Source: Pseudomonas sp. dw_358 (GTDB lineage Bacteria; Pseudomonadota; Gammaproteobacteria; Pseudomonadales; Pseudomonadaceae). From it: a DNA stretch of 64,000 bases. Shown one piece after another: positions 7,532 through 15,935 of this stretch (position 1 is the stretch's first letter; each line of letters opens with the position of its first letter). The notes below the pieces were generated by a model. That model was not told the DNA's origin and did no database searches. It saw nothing but the letters and a program-made list of their open reading frames with translations. Made by a program: the position numbers and the translations under genes. The stretch is taken from NCBI RefSeq assembly GCF_018449655.1, contig NZ_JAAVUX010000017.1, positions 1-64,000 on the forward strand, given 5' to 3'.

Positions 7532-8866
7532 ATGTTGCCAGCAGAGACCCAGCGGCTGATCGAAGAGCACGGCATCAAGTACGTGCTGGCCCAGTTCGTC
7601 GACATCCACGGCTCGGCCAAGACCAAATCGGTGCCGATTTCGGGCTTGCAGACCGTGGCGCAAGAGGGTGCGGGCTTTGCCGGTTTCGCCATCAGCGGCA
7701 TGGGCATGGAGCCCCATGGCCCGGACTTCATGGCCAAGGGCGACCTTTCGACCCTGACCCCGGTGCCATGGCAGCCAGGCTATGGCCGCGTGGTGTGCAT
7801 CGGTCACGTCAACGGTGAGCCTTGGCCCTACGACAGCCGCTACGTGCTGCAACAGCAGGTCGAGCGCCTCAAAGCCAAGGGCTGGACGCTGAACACGGGC
7901 CTTGAGCCGGAATTCAACCTGATGCGCCGCGACGCCGCCGGCAAGCTACAACTGGTAGACCCCAGCGACAACCTCGACAAGCCTTGCTACGACTATAAAG
8001 GCCTGTCCCGGTCCCGTGCGTTTCTGGAGCGCCTGACCGAGTCCTTGCAACCGGTGGGTTTCGACATCTACCAGATCGACCACGAAGATGCCAACGGTCA
8101 ATTCGAAATCAACTACACCTACAGCGAGGCCATGGAGTCGGCCGACCGCTTCACCTTCTTCCGCATGGCCGCCGGTGAAATCGCCAACGACATGGGCATG
8201 ATCTGCTCGTTCATGCCCAAGCCTGACCCGAAACGCGCCGGCAACGGCATGCATTTTCACCTGTCCATCGCCAGCGCCGAGAGCAAGAACCTGTTCTTCG
8301 ACGCCAGCGACAAGCACGGCATGGGCTTGTCGAAGTTGGCCTATCACTTTGCCGCCGGCCTCCTGGCACACGGCCCGGCCTTGTGTGCCTTCGCCGCGCC
8401 CACGGTCAACTCCTACAAGCGCCTGGTGGTGGGCAACTCCCTGTCTGGCGCCACCTGGGCGCCGGCGTTCATCGCCTTCGGCGCCAACAACCGCTCGGCC
8501 ATGGTCCGCGTGCCTTACGGGCGCCTGGAGTTCCGCCTGCCGGACGCCGGTTGCAATCCCTATCTGGTCAGCGCCGCGATCATCGCCGCCGGCCTGGACG
8601 GTATCGAACGCCAGCTGATGCCCGACCAGATCTGCAACGAAAACCTCTATGCCCTGGGCCTGGACGCCATTGCCGCCAAAGGCATCAAGACCCTGCCGCA
8701 GTCGCTCAAGGAAGCCTGCGATGCGTTGGAAGCCGACCCGTTGTTTGCCGAAGTGATGGGCAAGGAAATCGTCGGTGAATTCATCAGGCTCAAGCGCATG
8801 GAATGGGTGGAATACAGCCGCCATGTGAGTGACTGGGAAATCCAGCGCTACACCGAATTTTTCTGA
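7532..8866 (+). CDS. glnT: Glutamine synthetase-like ligase (GlnT / gamma-glutamylmethylamide synthetase type)
   Basis: About 444 residues from the ATG at 7532, chosen because GGAG sits nine bases upstream; a start five codons earlier lacks a good site. It shows the glutamine synthetase beta-grasp (FVDIHGSAKTKSVP) and catalytic barrel (GLEPEFNL, NGMHFHLS and RVPYGRLEFRLPD). This GlnT/GmaS class joins glutamate to ammonia or methylamine using ATP. It leads an operon with glxB, glxC and glxD, which match the three subunits of N-methylglutamate synthase/GlxBCD. The cluster therefore fits assimilation of ammonia or methylamine. The N-methylglutamate dehydrogenase genes are not in the window, so the exact substrate is open. 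Confidence 0.85.
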   Translation: MLPAETQRLIEEHGIKYVLAQFVDIHGSAKTKSVPISGLQTVAQEGAGFAGFAISGMGMEPHGPDFMAKGDLSTLTPVPWQPGYGRVVCIGHVNGEPWPYDSRYVLQQQVERLKAKGWTLNTGLEPEFNLMRRDAAGKLQLVDPSDNLDKPCYDYKGLSRSRAFLERLTESLQPVGFDIYQIDHEDANGQFEINYTYSEAMESADRFTFFRMAAGEIANDMGMICSFMPKPDPKRAGNGMHFHLSIASAESKNLFFDASDKHGMGLSKLAYHFAAGLLAHGPALCAFAAPTVNSYKRLVVGNSLSGATWAPAFIAFGANNRSAMVRVPYGRLEFRLPDAGCNPYLVSAAIIAAGLDGIERQLMPDQICNENLYALGLDAIAAKGIKTLPQSLKEACDALEADPLFAEVMGKEIVGEFIRLKRMEWVEYSRHVSDWEIQRYTEFF

Positions 8867-8940
8867 TCGCGCCACGTTAACCGCGTTTTTCGGACGCCCG
8901 ACCTGTGGGTAAGGGCGTCTTCTGCCCAGGAGTTTTGGAT

Positions 8941-9846
8941 ATGTGTGGAATTGTGGGTCTGTACCTCAAGAACCCCGCGCTGGAATCCCAGCTCGGCAAG
9001 CTGTTCGAGCCGATGCTCGAAGCCATGACCGACCGCGGCCCGGACAGCGCCGGCTTTGCCATCTATGGCGATGAAGTGGGCGATGGCTGGGTCAAGCTGA
9101 CGCTGCAGGCCACCACCGAAGGCTTTGATTTCACCGCCTTGATCGCCGCCGTGCAGACCCGTCTGAACGTACCGCTGGACTGGTTTCAGAACGCCAGCGC
9201 TGCCGTGCTTAAAATACAGACCGAAGAGGCCGTTGTTCGCGCTGCCCTCAAGGAACTGGCCCCCAGCGTACGCATCATGAGCGCCGGCAAAAGCATCGAG
9301 ATCCTCAAGGGCATGGGCCTGCCCAAGGAAATCTCCGAGCGTTTCGGCCTGGGCAGCATGAAGGGCAGTCACATCATCGGTCACACCCGCATGGCCACGG
9401 AAAGCGCGGTGACCATGGAAGGCAGCCACCCGTTTTCCACGGGCGCCGACCTTTGCCTGGTGCACAACGGCTCGTTGTCCAACCACTTCCGCCTGCGCCA
9501 GGAGCTGCGCCGCGAAGGCATCCATTTCGACACCGAGAACGACACCGAAGTGGCCGCCGGCTACCTGGCCTGGCGCCTGCTGGAAGGCGACTCGCTCAAG
9601 CAGGCGCTGGACAACTCGCTGGAAGCCCTGGACGGTTTCTTCACCTTTGCCATCGGCACCCGCAATGGTTTTGCGGTGATCCGCGACCCGATCGCCTGCA
9701 AGCCAGCGATTCTCGCCGAGACCGACGACTACGTCGCCATGGCCTCGGAATACCAGGCGCTGTCGAGCCTGCCGGGGATTGAACACGCCAAGGTCTGGGA
9801 GCCGGCACCGGCCACCATGTACATCTGGGAACGCGAGTCGGCTTAA
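8941..9846 (+). CDS. glxB: Class II glutamine amidotransferase subunit GlxB/MgsA
   Basis: 301 residues. The start at 8941 gives MCGIVGLYLK, placing the nucleophilic cysteine at position 2 as class II (Ntn) amidotransferases require, and AGGAG lies upstream. The domain has HTRMATESAVT, LVHNGSLSNH and the NDTEVAAGYLAW segments of GATase_2. It should release ammonia from glutamine and pass it to GlxD, giving glutamate-type products or N-methylglutamate when methylamine is used. It is followed 13 bases later by glxC and probably forms one complex with GlxC and GlxD. Confidence 0.88.
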   Translation: MCGIVGLYLKNPALESQLGKLFEPMLEAMTDRGPDSAGFAIYGDEVGDGWVKLTLQATTEGFDFTALIAAVQTRLNVPLDWFQNASAAVLKIQTEEAVVRAALKELAPSVRIMSAGKSIEILKGMGLPKEISERFGLGSMKGSHIIGHTRMATESAVTMEGSHPFSTGADLCLVHNGSLSNHFRLRQELRREGIHFDTENDTEVAAGYLAWRLLEGDSLKQALDNSLEALDGFFTFAIGTRNGFAVIRDPIACKPAILAETDDYVAMASEYQALSSLPGIEHAKVWEPAPATMYIWERESA

Positions 9847-9859
9847 GGACCCCATCATT

Positions 9860-10543
9860 ATGAAAACCATCGATCTGTCTGTTTCCACGGTGCGCGACCT
9901 CAACCAGGCGCTGCACGACCAAGTCAAGAATGTCGAAGACCGCGAGTGGGTGGTGACCCATTCCAATGGCGCCCACAACCTGGCCGTCGGCGTCAACGAA
10001 GCCATCTCCATCGATATCCAGGGCCATGCCGGTTACTACTGCGCGGGGATGAACCAGAAAGCGTCGATCACCGTGCACGGCAACGTCGGCGTCGGCTGCG
10101 CTGAAAACATGATGAGCGGCTACGTGCGGGTCAAGGGCAGCGCTTCGCAAGCCGCCGGCGCCACCGCTCACGGCGGGCTGCTGGTGATCGAAGGCGACGC
10201 CGGGGCCCGCTGCGGGATCTCCATGAAGGGCATCGACATCGTTGTCGGCGGCAGCATTGGCCACATGAGCTGCTTCATGGGCCAGGCCGGGCGCCTGGTG
10301 GTCTGCGGCGATGCGGGCGATGCCCTGGGCGATTCGCTTTACGAGACGCACATCTACGTGAAGGGCAGCGTCGAATCGCTGGGCTCGGACTGCATCGAGA
10401 AAGAAATGCGCGGCGAGCACCTGGAAGAGTTGCAGGAACTGCTCAACCGGGCCGGCTTCGAGCACAAGGCGGCTGACTTCAAGCGCTACGGTTCAGCCCG
10501 TCAGCTGTACAACTTCAAAGTCGACAACGCCTCCGCGTACTGA
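9860..10543 (+). CDS. glxC: GltB C-terminal-like beta-helix subunit GlxC/MgsB
   Basis: 227 residues. The protein is a GXGXG-type right-handed beta-helix equivalent to the C-terminal domain of glutamate synthase large subunit, with repeats such as GNVGVGCAENMMSGYVRVKG, GLLVIEGDAGARCGISMKG and GDAGDALGDSLYETHIYVKG. It has no catalytic residues of its own and normally scaffolds the amidotransferase and synthase parts. Operon position between glxB and glxD and very short spacers support a three-subunit enzyme made from a split GltB. Confidence 0.87.
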   Translation: MKTIDLSVSTVRDLNQALHDQVKNVEDREWVVTHSNGAHNLAVGVNEAISIDIQGHAGYYCAGMNQKASITVHGNVGVGCAENMMSGYVRVKGSASQAAGATAHGGLLVIEGDAGARCGISMKGIDIVVGGSIGHMSCFMGQAGRLVVCGDAGDALGDSLYETHIYVKGSVESLGSDCIEKEMRGEHLEELQELLNRAGFEHKAADFKRYGSARQLYNFKVDNASAY

Positions 10544-10558
10544 TCAGGAATCCTAGCC

Positions 10559-11887
10559 ATGAGCGACAAACAACCGCCAGTACTGCGCGAGTCGGCCACC
10601 TTCGACCGCCTGACCATCCAGGAAATCCAGCGTGCCGCCGAGACCGGCATCTACGACATTCGCGGCGGCGGCACCAAGCGCAAGCTGCCGCACTTCGACG
10701 ACCTGCTGCTGTTGGGTGCCAGCGTGTCGCGCTATCCGCTGGAAGGCTATCGCGAGAAATGCGGCACTGACGTGATTCTCGGCAACCGCTTTGCCAAGAA
10801 GCCGCTGCACCTGAAGATTCCGGTGACCATCGCCGGCATGAGCTTCGGCGCTCTGTCGGCCAACGCCAAGGAAGCACTGGGCCGTGGCGCTACCATTGCT
10901 GGCACGAGCACCACCACCGGTGACGGCGGCATGACCCCGGAAGAGCGCGGCCAGTCGCAACACCTGGTCTACCAGTACCTGCCGTCACGCTACGGCATGA
11001 ACCCCGACGACCTGCGCAAGGCAGACGCCATTGAAATCGTCCTGGGGCAGGGCGCCAAGCCGGGCGGTGGCGGTATGTTGCTGGGCATGAAAGTCACCGA
11101 ACGCGTGGCTGGCATGCGCACTTTGCCGATTGGCGTGGACCAGCGCTCGGCCTGCCGTCACCCGGACTGGACCGGCCCGGATGACCTGGCGATCAAGATC
11201 GCCGAGATCCGTGAAATCACCGACTGGGAAAAACCGATCTACGTGAAGATCGGCGCAAGCCGCCCTTACTACGACGTCAAGCTGGCCGTGAAAGCCGGTG
11301 CCGACGTGATCGTGCTCGACGGCATGCAGGGCGGTACGGCGGCGACCCAGGAAGTGTTCATCGAACACGTCGGCATCCCGATCCTGCCGGCCATTCCTCA
11401 GGCCGTGCAGGCGCTGCAGGAGATGGGTATGCACCGCAAGGTGCAGTTGATCGTCTCCGGCGGCATTCGCAACGGCGCCGATGTGGCCAAGGCCATGGCC
11501 CTGGGGGCGGACGCCGTGGCCATCGGCACCGCCGCGTTGATCGCATTGGGCGACAACCACCCGCGCCTGGACGAAGAGCTGAAGAAAATCGGTTCGGCCG
11601 CCGGTTTCTATGACGACTGGCAGAACGGCCGCGACCCAGCCGGTATCACCACTCAGGACCCGGAGCTGTCCAAGCGCCTGGACCCGATCGAGGGCGGTCG
11701 CCGCCTGGCAAACTATTTGCGTGTACTGGTGCTGGAAGCCCAGACCATGGCCCGCGCCTGCGGCAAGTCGCACCTGCATAACCTCGATCCCGAGGACCTG
11801 GTGGCATTGACCGTGGAATCGGCGGCCATGGCACGGGTGCCGCTGGCCGGGACCAGCTGGATTCCAGGGTCGGGGCAGGGGTATTGA
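10559..11887 (+). CDS. glxD: FMN-dependent glutamate synthase-like subunit GlxD/MgsC
   Basis: 442 residues forming the (beta/alpha)8 FMN barrel of glutamate synthase, with PVTIAGMSFGALSANAKEAL, GQGAKPGGGGMLLG, DGMQGGTAATQEVF and VSGGIRNGADVAKAMALGAD. Only three cysteines are visible (YREKCG, RSACRH and ARACGKS), and none form the CxxxxxCxxxxC triad of iron-sulfur glutamate synthases, so the cluster is probably absent as in the MgsC group. It should catalyse reductive amination of 2-oxoglutarate using ammonia channelled from GlxB, or a related exchange with methylamine. It is the last gene before a strong hairpin at 11908. Confidence 0.87.
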   Translation: MSDKQPPVLRESATFDRLTIQEIQRAAETGIYDIRGGGTKRKLPHFDDLLLLGASVSRYPLEGYREKCGTDVILGNRFAKKPLHLKIPVTIAGMSFGALSANAKEALGRGATIAGTSTTTGDGGMTPEERGQSQHLVYQYLPSRYGMNPDDLRKADAIEIVLGQGAKPGGGGMLLGMKVTERVAGMRTLPIGVDQRSACRHPDWTGPDDLAIKIAEIREITDWEKPIYVKIGASRPYYDVKLAVKAGADVIVLDGMQGGTAATQEVFIEHVGIPILPAIPQAVQALQEMGMHRKVQLIVSGGIRNGADVAKAMALGADAVAIGTAALIALGDNHPRLDEELKKIGSAAGFYDDWQNGRDPAGITTQDPELSKRLDPIEGGRRLANYLRVLVLEAQTMARACGKSHLHNLDPEDLVALTVESAAMARVPLAGTSWIPGSGQGY

Positions 11888-11907
11888 GCCTGGCTTGTTG
11901 ACCGCGT

Positions 11908-11957
11908 AACGGCCATCGCGGGCAACCGCCTTGGCGGTTGCCCGCGATGAGGCCGTT
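11908..11957. repeat. REP-like hairpin between glxD and amt
   Basis: A 16-bp perfect stem (11915-11930 with 11933-11948, 2-nt loop) is extended by a second 7-bp stem AACGGCC/GGCCGTT (11908-11914 and 11951-11957) after a small bulge. The arms contain ATCGCGGGCAACCGCC, a REP-like core. It has no T-run, so it is more likely a REP element than an intrinsic terminator, but it may separate amt expression from glxBCD. Confidence 0.7.
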
Positions 11958-12043
11958 GAATGCACGGCAAAACGAGAGGCCGACCCCACGGCCCGCACCA
12001 CCGACGACGCTGCCCTCATTTCCATGTGCAGGAGCTTTTGAAA

Positions 12044-13369
12044 ATGGTCAAACGTCTACCCGCTCTATCCCTGCCGGGCCTGCTCCCGCTGGCCTTGCTG
12101 TCGCCTCTGGCGCACGCCGCCGACACCCCCGTCCTGAACAATGGCAGCACCGCCTGGATGATTACCGCCGCAGTGCTGGTGCTGTTCATGTGCCTGCCGG
12201 GCCTGGCGTTGTTTTACGGCGGCCTGGTGCGCGCCAAGAACATGCTCTCGCTGTTCACCCAATGCTTCGGCGTGGCCGGTCTGGTGGGGGTGCTTTGGGT
12301 CATTTACGGCTACAGCATGGTGGTCGACACCACCGGCATGGTCGATGGCCAGGTCACCTTCAACAGTTTCGTCGGCGGCCTGAGCCGCGCATTCCTGGCT
12401 GGCATGACCGCCGACAGCCTGGTGGGCGATATTCCGGAAGGGGTGTTCGTGACCTTCCAGATGACCTTCGCCATCATCACCCCGGCGCTGATCGCCGGCG
12501 CCTTTGCCGAGCGCATGAAGTTCTCCGCCGCGCTGTTGTTCATGGCCGCCTGGTTTACCTTGGTCTATGCGCCCATCGCGCACATGGTCTGGGGCGGCGC
12601 CGGGGCCTTGATGCACAATTGGGGCACGCTGGACTATGCCGGCGGCACCGCCGTGCACATCAACGCCGGCGTCGCCGCGCTGGCGGCCAGCCTCATGCTC
12701 GGCCGTCGCAAGGGCTACCCCCACGAGCCGATGCCGGCGCATAACCTGAGCCTGACCATGACCGGCGCGGCCATGCTCTGGGTCGGCTGGTTCGGCTTCA
12801 ACATAGGCTCGGGTGGTACCCTCAACGGCACCGCCGGGGTGGTGATGCTCAACACCCAATTGGGCGCGTGCGCTGGAATACTCGGCTGGATGTTCACCGA
12901 GTGGTTCAAGGTCGGCAAGCCCAGCGCCCTGGGTCTGGCCAGCGGAGCCTTGGCAGGTCTGGTGGGGATCACGCCGGCCTGCGCCTACGTCGGGGTGGGC
13001 GGTGCGCTGGCCATCGGTCTGCTCTGCGGGGTGTTCTGCTACCTGAGCATTGCCTTGCTCAAACGCCACTTCAGCTATGACGACACTTTGGACGTGTTTG
13101 GCCTGCACGGTATTGGCGGCATCATCGGGGCCTTGCTGACCGGCGTCTTCTGTGTGCCATCGTTGGGCGGCTATGTGCCGAACGTGACCATTGCCGGGCA
13201 GTTGATGGCGCAGATCAAGGGTGTGGGATTCACCTTCGTCTACTGCTTCGTGGTCAGTTGGGTGGTGCTCAAGGTGATCAAGGCAGTCATCGGCCTGCGC
13301 GCCCACGCGTCGGTGGAGGAGTTGGGGCTGGACATGGGCGAGCACAACGAGCGTGCCTATAACCATTGA
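12044..13369 (+). CDS. amt: Ammonium transporter (Amt/MEP/Rh)
   Basis: About 441 residues from the ATG at 12044, which has AGGAG seven bases upstream. A cleavable signal peptide (residues 1-23, LSPLAHAAD) precedes eleven expected membrane spans. Family motifs include LFYGGLVRAKNMLS, FAERMKFSAAL, the pore histidines in PIAHMVWGGAG and DVFGLHGIGGI, and MLWVGWFGFNIGSGG. It conducts ammonium across the inner membrane. Its place behind glnT-glxBCD links uptake to assimilation. No glnK gene is adjacent, and no sigma54 promoter is visible in the 156 bases upstream, so it may be cotranscribed past the hairpin or use an unrecognised promoter. Confidence 0.92.
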   Translation: MVKRLPALSLPGLLPLALLSPLAHAADTPVLNNGSTAWMITAAVLVLFMCLPGLALFYGGLVRAKNMLSLFTQCFGVAGLVGVLWVIYGYSMVVDTTGMVDGQVTFNSFVGGLSRAFLAGMTADSLVGDIPEGVFVTFQMTFAIITPALIAGAFAERMKFSAALLFMAAWFTLVYAPIAHMVWGGAGALMHNWGTLDYAGGTAVHINAGVAALAASLMLGRRKGYPHEPMPAHNLSLTMTGAAMLWVGWFGFNIGSGGTLNGTAGVVMLNTQLGACAGILGWMFTEWFKVGKPSALGLASGALAGLVGITPACAYVGVGGALAIGLLCGVFCYLSIALLKRHFSYDDTLDVFGLHGIGGIIGALLTGVFCVPSLGGYVPNVTIAGQLMAQIKGVGFTFVYCFVVSWVVLKVIKAVIGLRAHASVEELGLDMGEHNERAYNH

Positions 13370-13376
13370 GGAAGTC

Positions 13377-13404
13377 GACGCCGAACCCTGCCGGGTTCGG
13401 CGTC
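13377..13404. terminator. Bidirectional hairpin between amt and udh
   Basis: Perfect 12-bp stem GACGCCGAACCC/GGGTTCGGCGTC with a TGCC loop lies between the convergent amt and udh genes. There is no clear T-run, so termination strength is uncertain. Confidence 0.6.
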
Positions 13405-13411
13405 GCCTGGA

Positions 13412-14239
13412 TCAATCGCCGAACGGCCCCAAAGCCACGAAGGCGCCGCCCTGGTAGACACTGATCGGGTCATCCGCCGCCGGTGCTGGCTGTGCTTCGA
13501 CCTTGGCCCGCCAAGGTTCGGAGCTGTCCTGCGGGTGATAGCCCAGGTGCGCGGCGTAGCGGTTGTCCCACCACACCGTCTTGTTGGCCGACACGCCGTA
13601 GACTACGGTATGGCCCACATCGGTTGCCGTCAGGCCGCGCTCGATCAATTGCGTCAGGTCGTCGTAGCTCAGGTAGGTGCTGAGCATGCGACGGTTCTGG
13701 GGTTCGCTGAACGAGGAGCCGATACGGATGCTCACGGTCTCGATGCCGTAGCGATCAAAGTAGAAACTCGCGACATCCTCCCCGTATGACTTCGACAACC
13801 CGTAGTAGCTGTCCGGGCGCCGTGCGCTATGGGCGTCGAGGGTTTCGTCCTGCTTGTGAAAACCGATCACATGGTTGGAGCTGGCGAAGATCACCCGCTT
13901 GACGCCATGACGACGGGCCGCCTCGTAGATATGAAAAACCCCGCTGATGTTCGCCCCCAGGATCTCCTCGAAAGGGCGCTCTACCGACACCCCGCCGAAA
14001 TGCACGATGGCGTCCACATCCTCCACCAATTGGTCCACGGCCTGTTTGTCGGCGAGGTCGCAGACCTGGATCTCCTCGCTGTTGTCCCGCGGCGGATCCA
14101 TGGGTGAGATGTCCGAAAGGCGCAGGGTTCGCGCCAGTGGGCGCAGGCTTTCGCGCAGGACCTTGCCGAGGCCGCCGGCAGCACCGGTCAGCAGGAGGCG
14201 GTTGAAGGGGGGGTTGGCAGCACTTGAAGAATCGGCCAT
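13412..14239 (-). CDS. udh: NAD-dependent uronate dehydrogenase
   Basis: 275 residues, the usual length for this enzyme. It is an extended SDR with the Rossmann motif LLLTGAAGGLG near the N-terminus, FASSNHVIGFH, and the catalytic YYGLSKSYGED (YxxxK). The IRIGSSFSEPQNRRMLSTYLS segment is typical of Udh. It oxidises D-glucuronate and D-galacturonate to the aldarolactones in the first step of the oxidative uronate route. It is divergent from a hexuronate-type MFS carrier, and both share a matched operator pair in the spacer. The downstream dehydratases are not in the window. Confidence 0.9.
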   Translation of the reverse strand: MADSSSAANPPFNRLLLTGAAGGLGKVLRESLRPLARTLRLSDISPMDPPRDNSEEIQVCDLADKQAVDQLVEDVDAIVHFGGVSVERPFEEILGANISGVFHIYEAARRHGVKRVIFASSNHVIGFHKQDETLDAHSARRPDSYYGLSKSYGEDVASFYFDRYGIETVSIRIGSSFSEPQNRRMLSTYLSYDDLTQLIERGLTATDVGHTVVYGVSANKTVWWDNRYAAHLGYHPQDSSEPWRAKVEAQPAPAADDPISVYQGGAFVALGPFGD

Positions 14240-14281
14240 GGGCGAGTGTCCTGATTGTTATTGATTATTAAAAAAGCCGCG

Positions 14282-14332
14282 GTCATCGTACAACGTGACA
14301 GGATTATCAGGACCTCCCCGACACCCTGTCAA
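14282..14332 (-). promoter_or_regulatory. udh promoter and operator
   Basis: On the minus strand, TTGACA (14332-14327) is followed after 18 bases by GATAAT (14308-14303). The operator GTCATCGTACAACGT (plus strand, 14282-14296) lies directly downstream over the expected start point. It shares 12 of 15 positions with the site in front of the carrier gene. Confidence 0.65.
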
Positions 14333-14462
14333 CCGGCCATCAGGGCGTTGATTCACCGCGTCTCAAAGGTGACCGTCAAGTCACCTGGGCGAGCTCGTCG
14401 GCTTCCCGTCAGGGTCCTCCCTGCCAAGTCACCAACACGTTACGAAATATTTCAGCTAGCCG

Positions 14463-14514
14463 TTGACAAGCACTTTGCTAGCTATCTATAAAGCACTGTC
14501 ATACGACAACGTAT
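14463..14514 (+). promoter_or_regulatory. Promoter and operator of the hexuronate-type MFS gene
   Basis: TTGACA (14463-14468), 18-base spacer and TATAAA (14487-14492) form a strong sigma70 promoter. GTCATACGACAACGT (14498-14512) follows, containing the inverted repeat ATACG-ACAA-CGTAT (14501-14514). Position over the start site indicates repression, probably by a GntR-type uronate regulator encoded elsewhere. Confidence 0.65.
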
Positions 14515-14559
14515 AACGCCGCGCTGCCACCACAAAAAAATAATATTGAGTGCAAAGCC

Positions 14560-15864
14560 ATGAAAATAAAAGGAATCCGCTGGTGGATGGTCGCTCTGAT
14601 CACAGCCGGTCTGATTGTCAATTACCTCGCCCGTAACACGCTCTCCGTCGCCGCACCGACGATGATGAGCCAATTGAGCATCTCCACCGAACAGTACTCC
14701 CATATCGTCGTCGCCTGGCAGATGGGCTACGCCTTCATGCAGCCGGTGGCCGGCCTGATCGTCGATGCCATCGGCACCAAGCTGGGCTTTGCTGCCTTCG
14801 CCGTGGCCTGGTCGGCCGCCTGTGCGGCGGCGGCCTTGGCCACGGGCTGGCAGAGCCTGGCGTTCCTGCGCGGCTTGCTGGGGGTCACCGAAGCGGCGGG
14901 CTTCCCGGCCGGGATCAAGGCCACCACTGAGTGGTTTCCGGCCAAGGAGCGCTCGGTTGCGATTGGCTGGTTCAACATTGGTTCTTCAGTGGGTGCCTTG
15001 CTGGCGCCGCCGCTGGTGGTCTGGGCGATTCTTAACGACGGCTGGCAGCTGGCATTCATCAGCGTGGGGGTGATGGGGATCATTTGGAGCTTCCTCTGGC
15101 TGGTGCTGTACAAGCACCCGCTGAACCAGCGCTTGCTGGGCGACACCGAGCGCGACTACATCCTCGCAGGGCAAGAAACCCACCTCAAGGATGCGCCCAA
15201 GCAGCGCACCCAGTGGCGCAAGATCATCGGCACCCGCAACTTCTACGCAATTGCCTCTGCGCGCATCCTCTCGGAGCCGGCCTGGCAGACTTTCAACGCG
15301 TGGATTCCGCTGTACCTGATGACCGAACGGCACATGAACATCAAGGAAATCGCCATGTTCGCCTGGCTCCCGTTCCTGGCCGCCGACATCGGCTGCGTGT
15401 TGGGCGGTTACCTGAGCCCGCTGTTTCACAAGTACTGCAAGGTGTCGCTGTTTACCTCACGCAAGATGGTCATGCTGTTTGGCTGCTCGTGCATGATCGG
15501 CCCGGCTTGTATCGGCCTGGTGGAGTCGCCGTACACGGCCATCGCGCTGTTGTGCCTGGGCGGCTTTGCTCACCAGACGTTGTCGGGGGCGCTGTACTCG
15601 ATCACGTCCGACTCGTTCGGCAAGAACGAAGTGGGCACGGCCACGGGCCTGGGCGGAATGTTCGGCTTTCTCGGCGCGGCTGCCTTTACGGCGGTGTTCG
15701 GGGTGATGGTGACCAAGGTCGGTTATGCGCCGCTGTTTGTGGTGTTGGCGATCTTTGACATCATTGCCGCCATCGTCATCTGGAACGTGGCCCGGCCGGT
15801 GGGCGGGCCGCCGCAGGAGGATGGGCGGGTGGTGCATGAGCCGGGCGGGTTGCCGGCCGTCTGA
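14560..15864 (+). CDS. MFS hexuronate/aldarate-type transporter (ACS family)
   Basis: 434 residues with twelve predicted spans. The start MKIKGIRWWMVALITAGLIV is typical of the anion:cation symporter family (ExuT, GudP and DgoT group), as are NYLARNTLSVAAP and the GVTEAAGFPAGIKATTEWFP signature. It should be a proton-coupled importer of hexuronates across the inner membrane. Divergence from udh and the shared operator argue for galacturonate or glucuronate as substrate, although glucarate or galactarate carriers look alike. A strong terminator follows. Confidence 0.85.
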   Translation: MKIKGIRWWMVALITAGLIVNYLARNTLSVAAPTMMSQLSISTEQYSHIVVAWQMGYAFMQPVAGLIVDAIGTKLGFAAFAVAWSAACAAAALATGWQSLAFLRGLLGVTEAAGFPAGIKATTEWFPAKERSVAIGWFNIGSSVGALLAPPLVVWAILNDGWQLAFISVGVMGIIWSFLWLVLYKHPLNQRLLGDTERDYILAGQETHLKDAPKQRTQWRKIIGTRNFYAIASARILSEPAWQTFNAWIPLYLMTERHMNIKEIAMFAWLPFLAADIGCVLGGYLSPLFHKYCKVSLFTSRKMVMLFGCSCMIGPACIGLVESPYTAIALLCLGGFAHQTLSGALYSITSDSFGKNEVGTATGLGGMFGFLGAAAFTAVFGVMVTKVGYAPLFVVLAIFDIIAAIVIWNVARPVGGPPQEDGRVVHEPGGLPAV

Positions 15865-15870
15865 ACAGAG

Positions 15871-15896
15871 AAAAAGCCGCTGAAAAGCGGCTTTTT
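15871..15896. terminator. Bidirectional intrinsic terminator
   Basis: AAAAAGCCGC, loop TGAAAA and GCGGCTTTTT give a 10-bp stem with A and T tails on both sides, serving the convergent carrier and LLM oxidoreductase genes. Confidence 0.9.
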
Positions 15897-15935
15897 CGGG
15901 CAGATTACCAGCGGTTGCGTCAACCCATCGATTTC

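Larger units (their letters stand above)
14240..14559. other. Divergent udh/MFS control region
   Basis: A 320-base spacer without a gene. It holds two oppositely oriented sigma70-like promoters, each followed by an operator with the shared pattern GTCAT-NNN-ACAACGT (listed separately). The middle, about 14335-14460, contains two copies of CAAGTCACC and nothing else I can interpret. Confidence 0.7.

Noticed and set aside
12065..13366. A 433-codon minus-strand frame opposite amt
   Set aside because: The amt frame is certain; the antisense protein is His/Gln-rich without domains.
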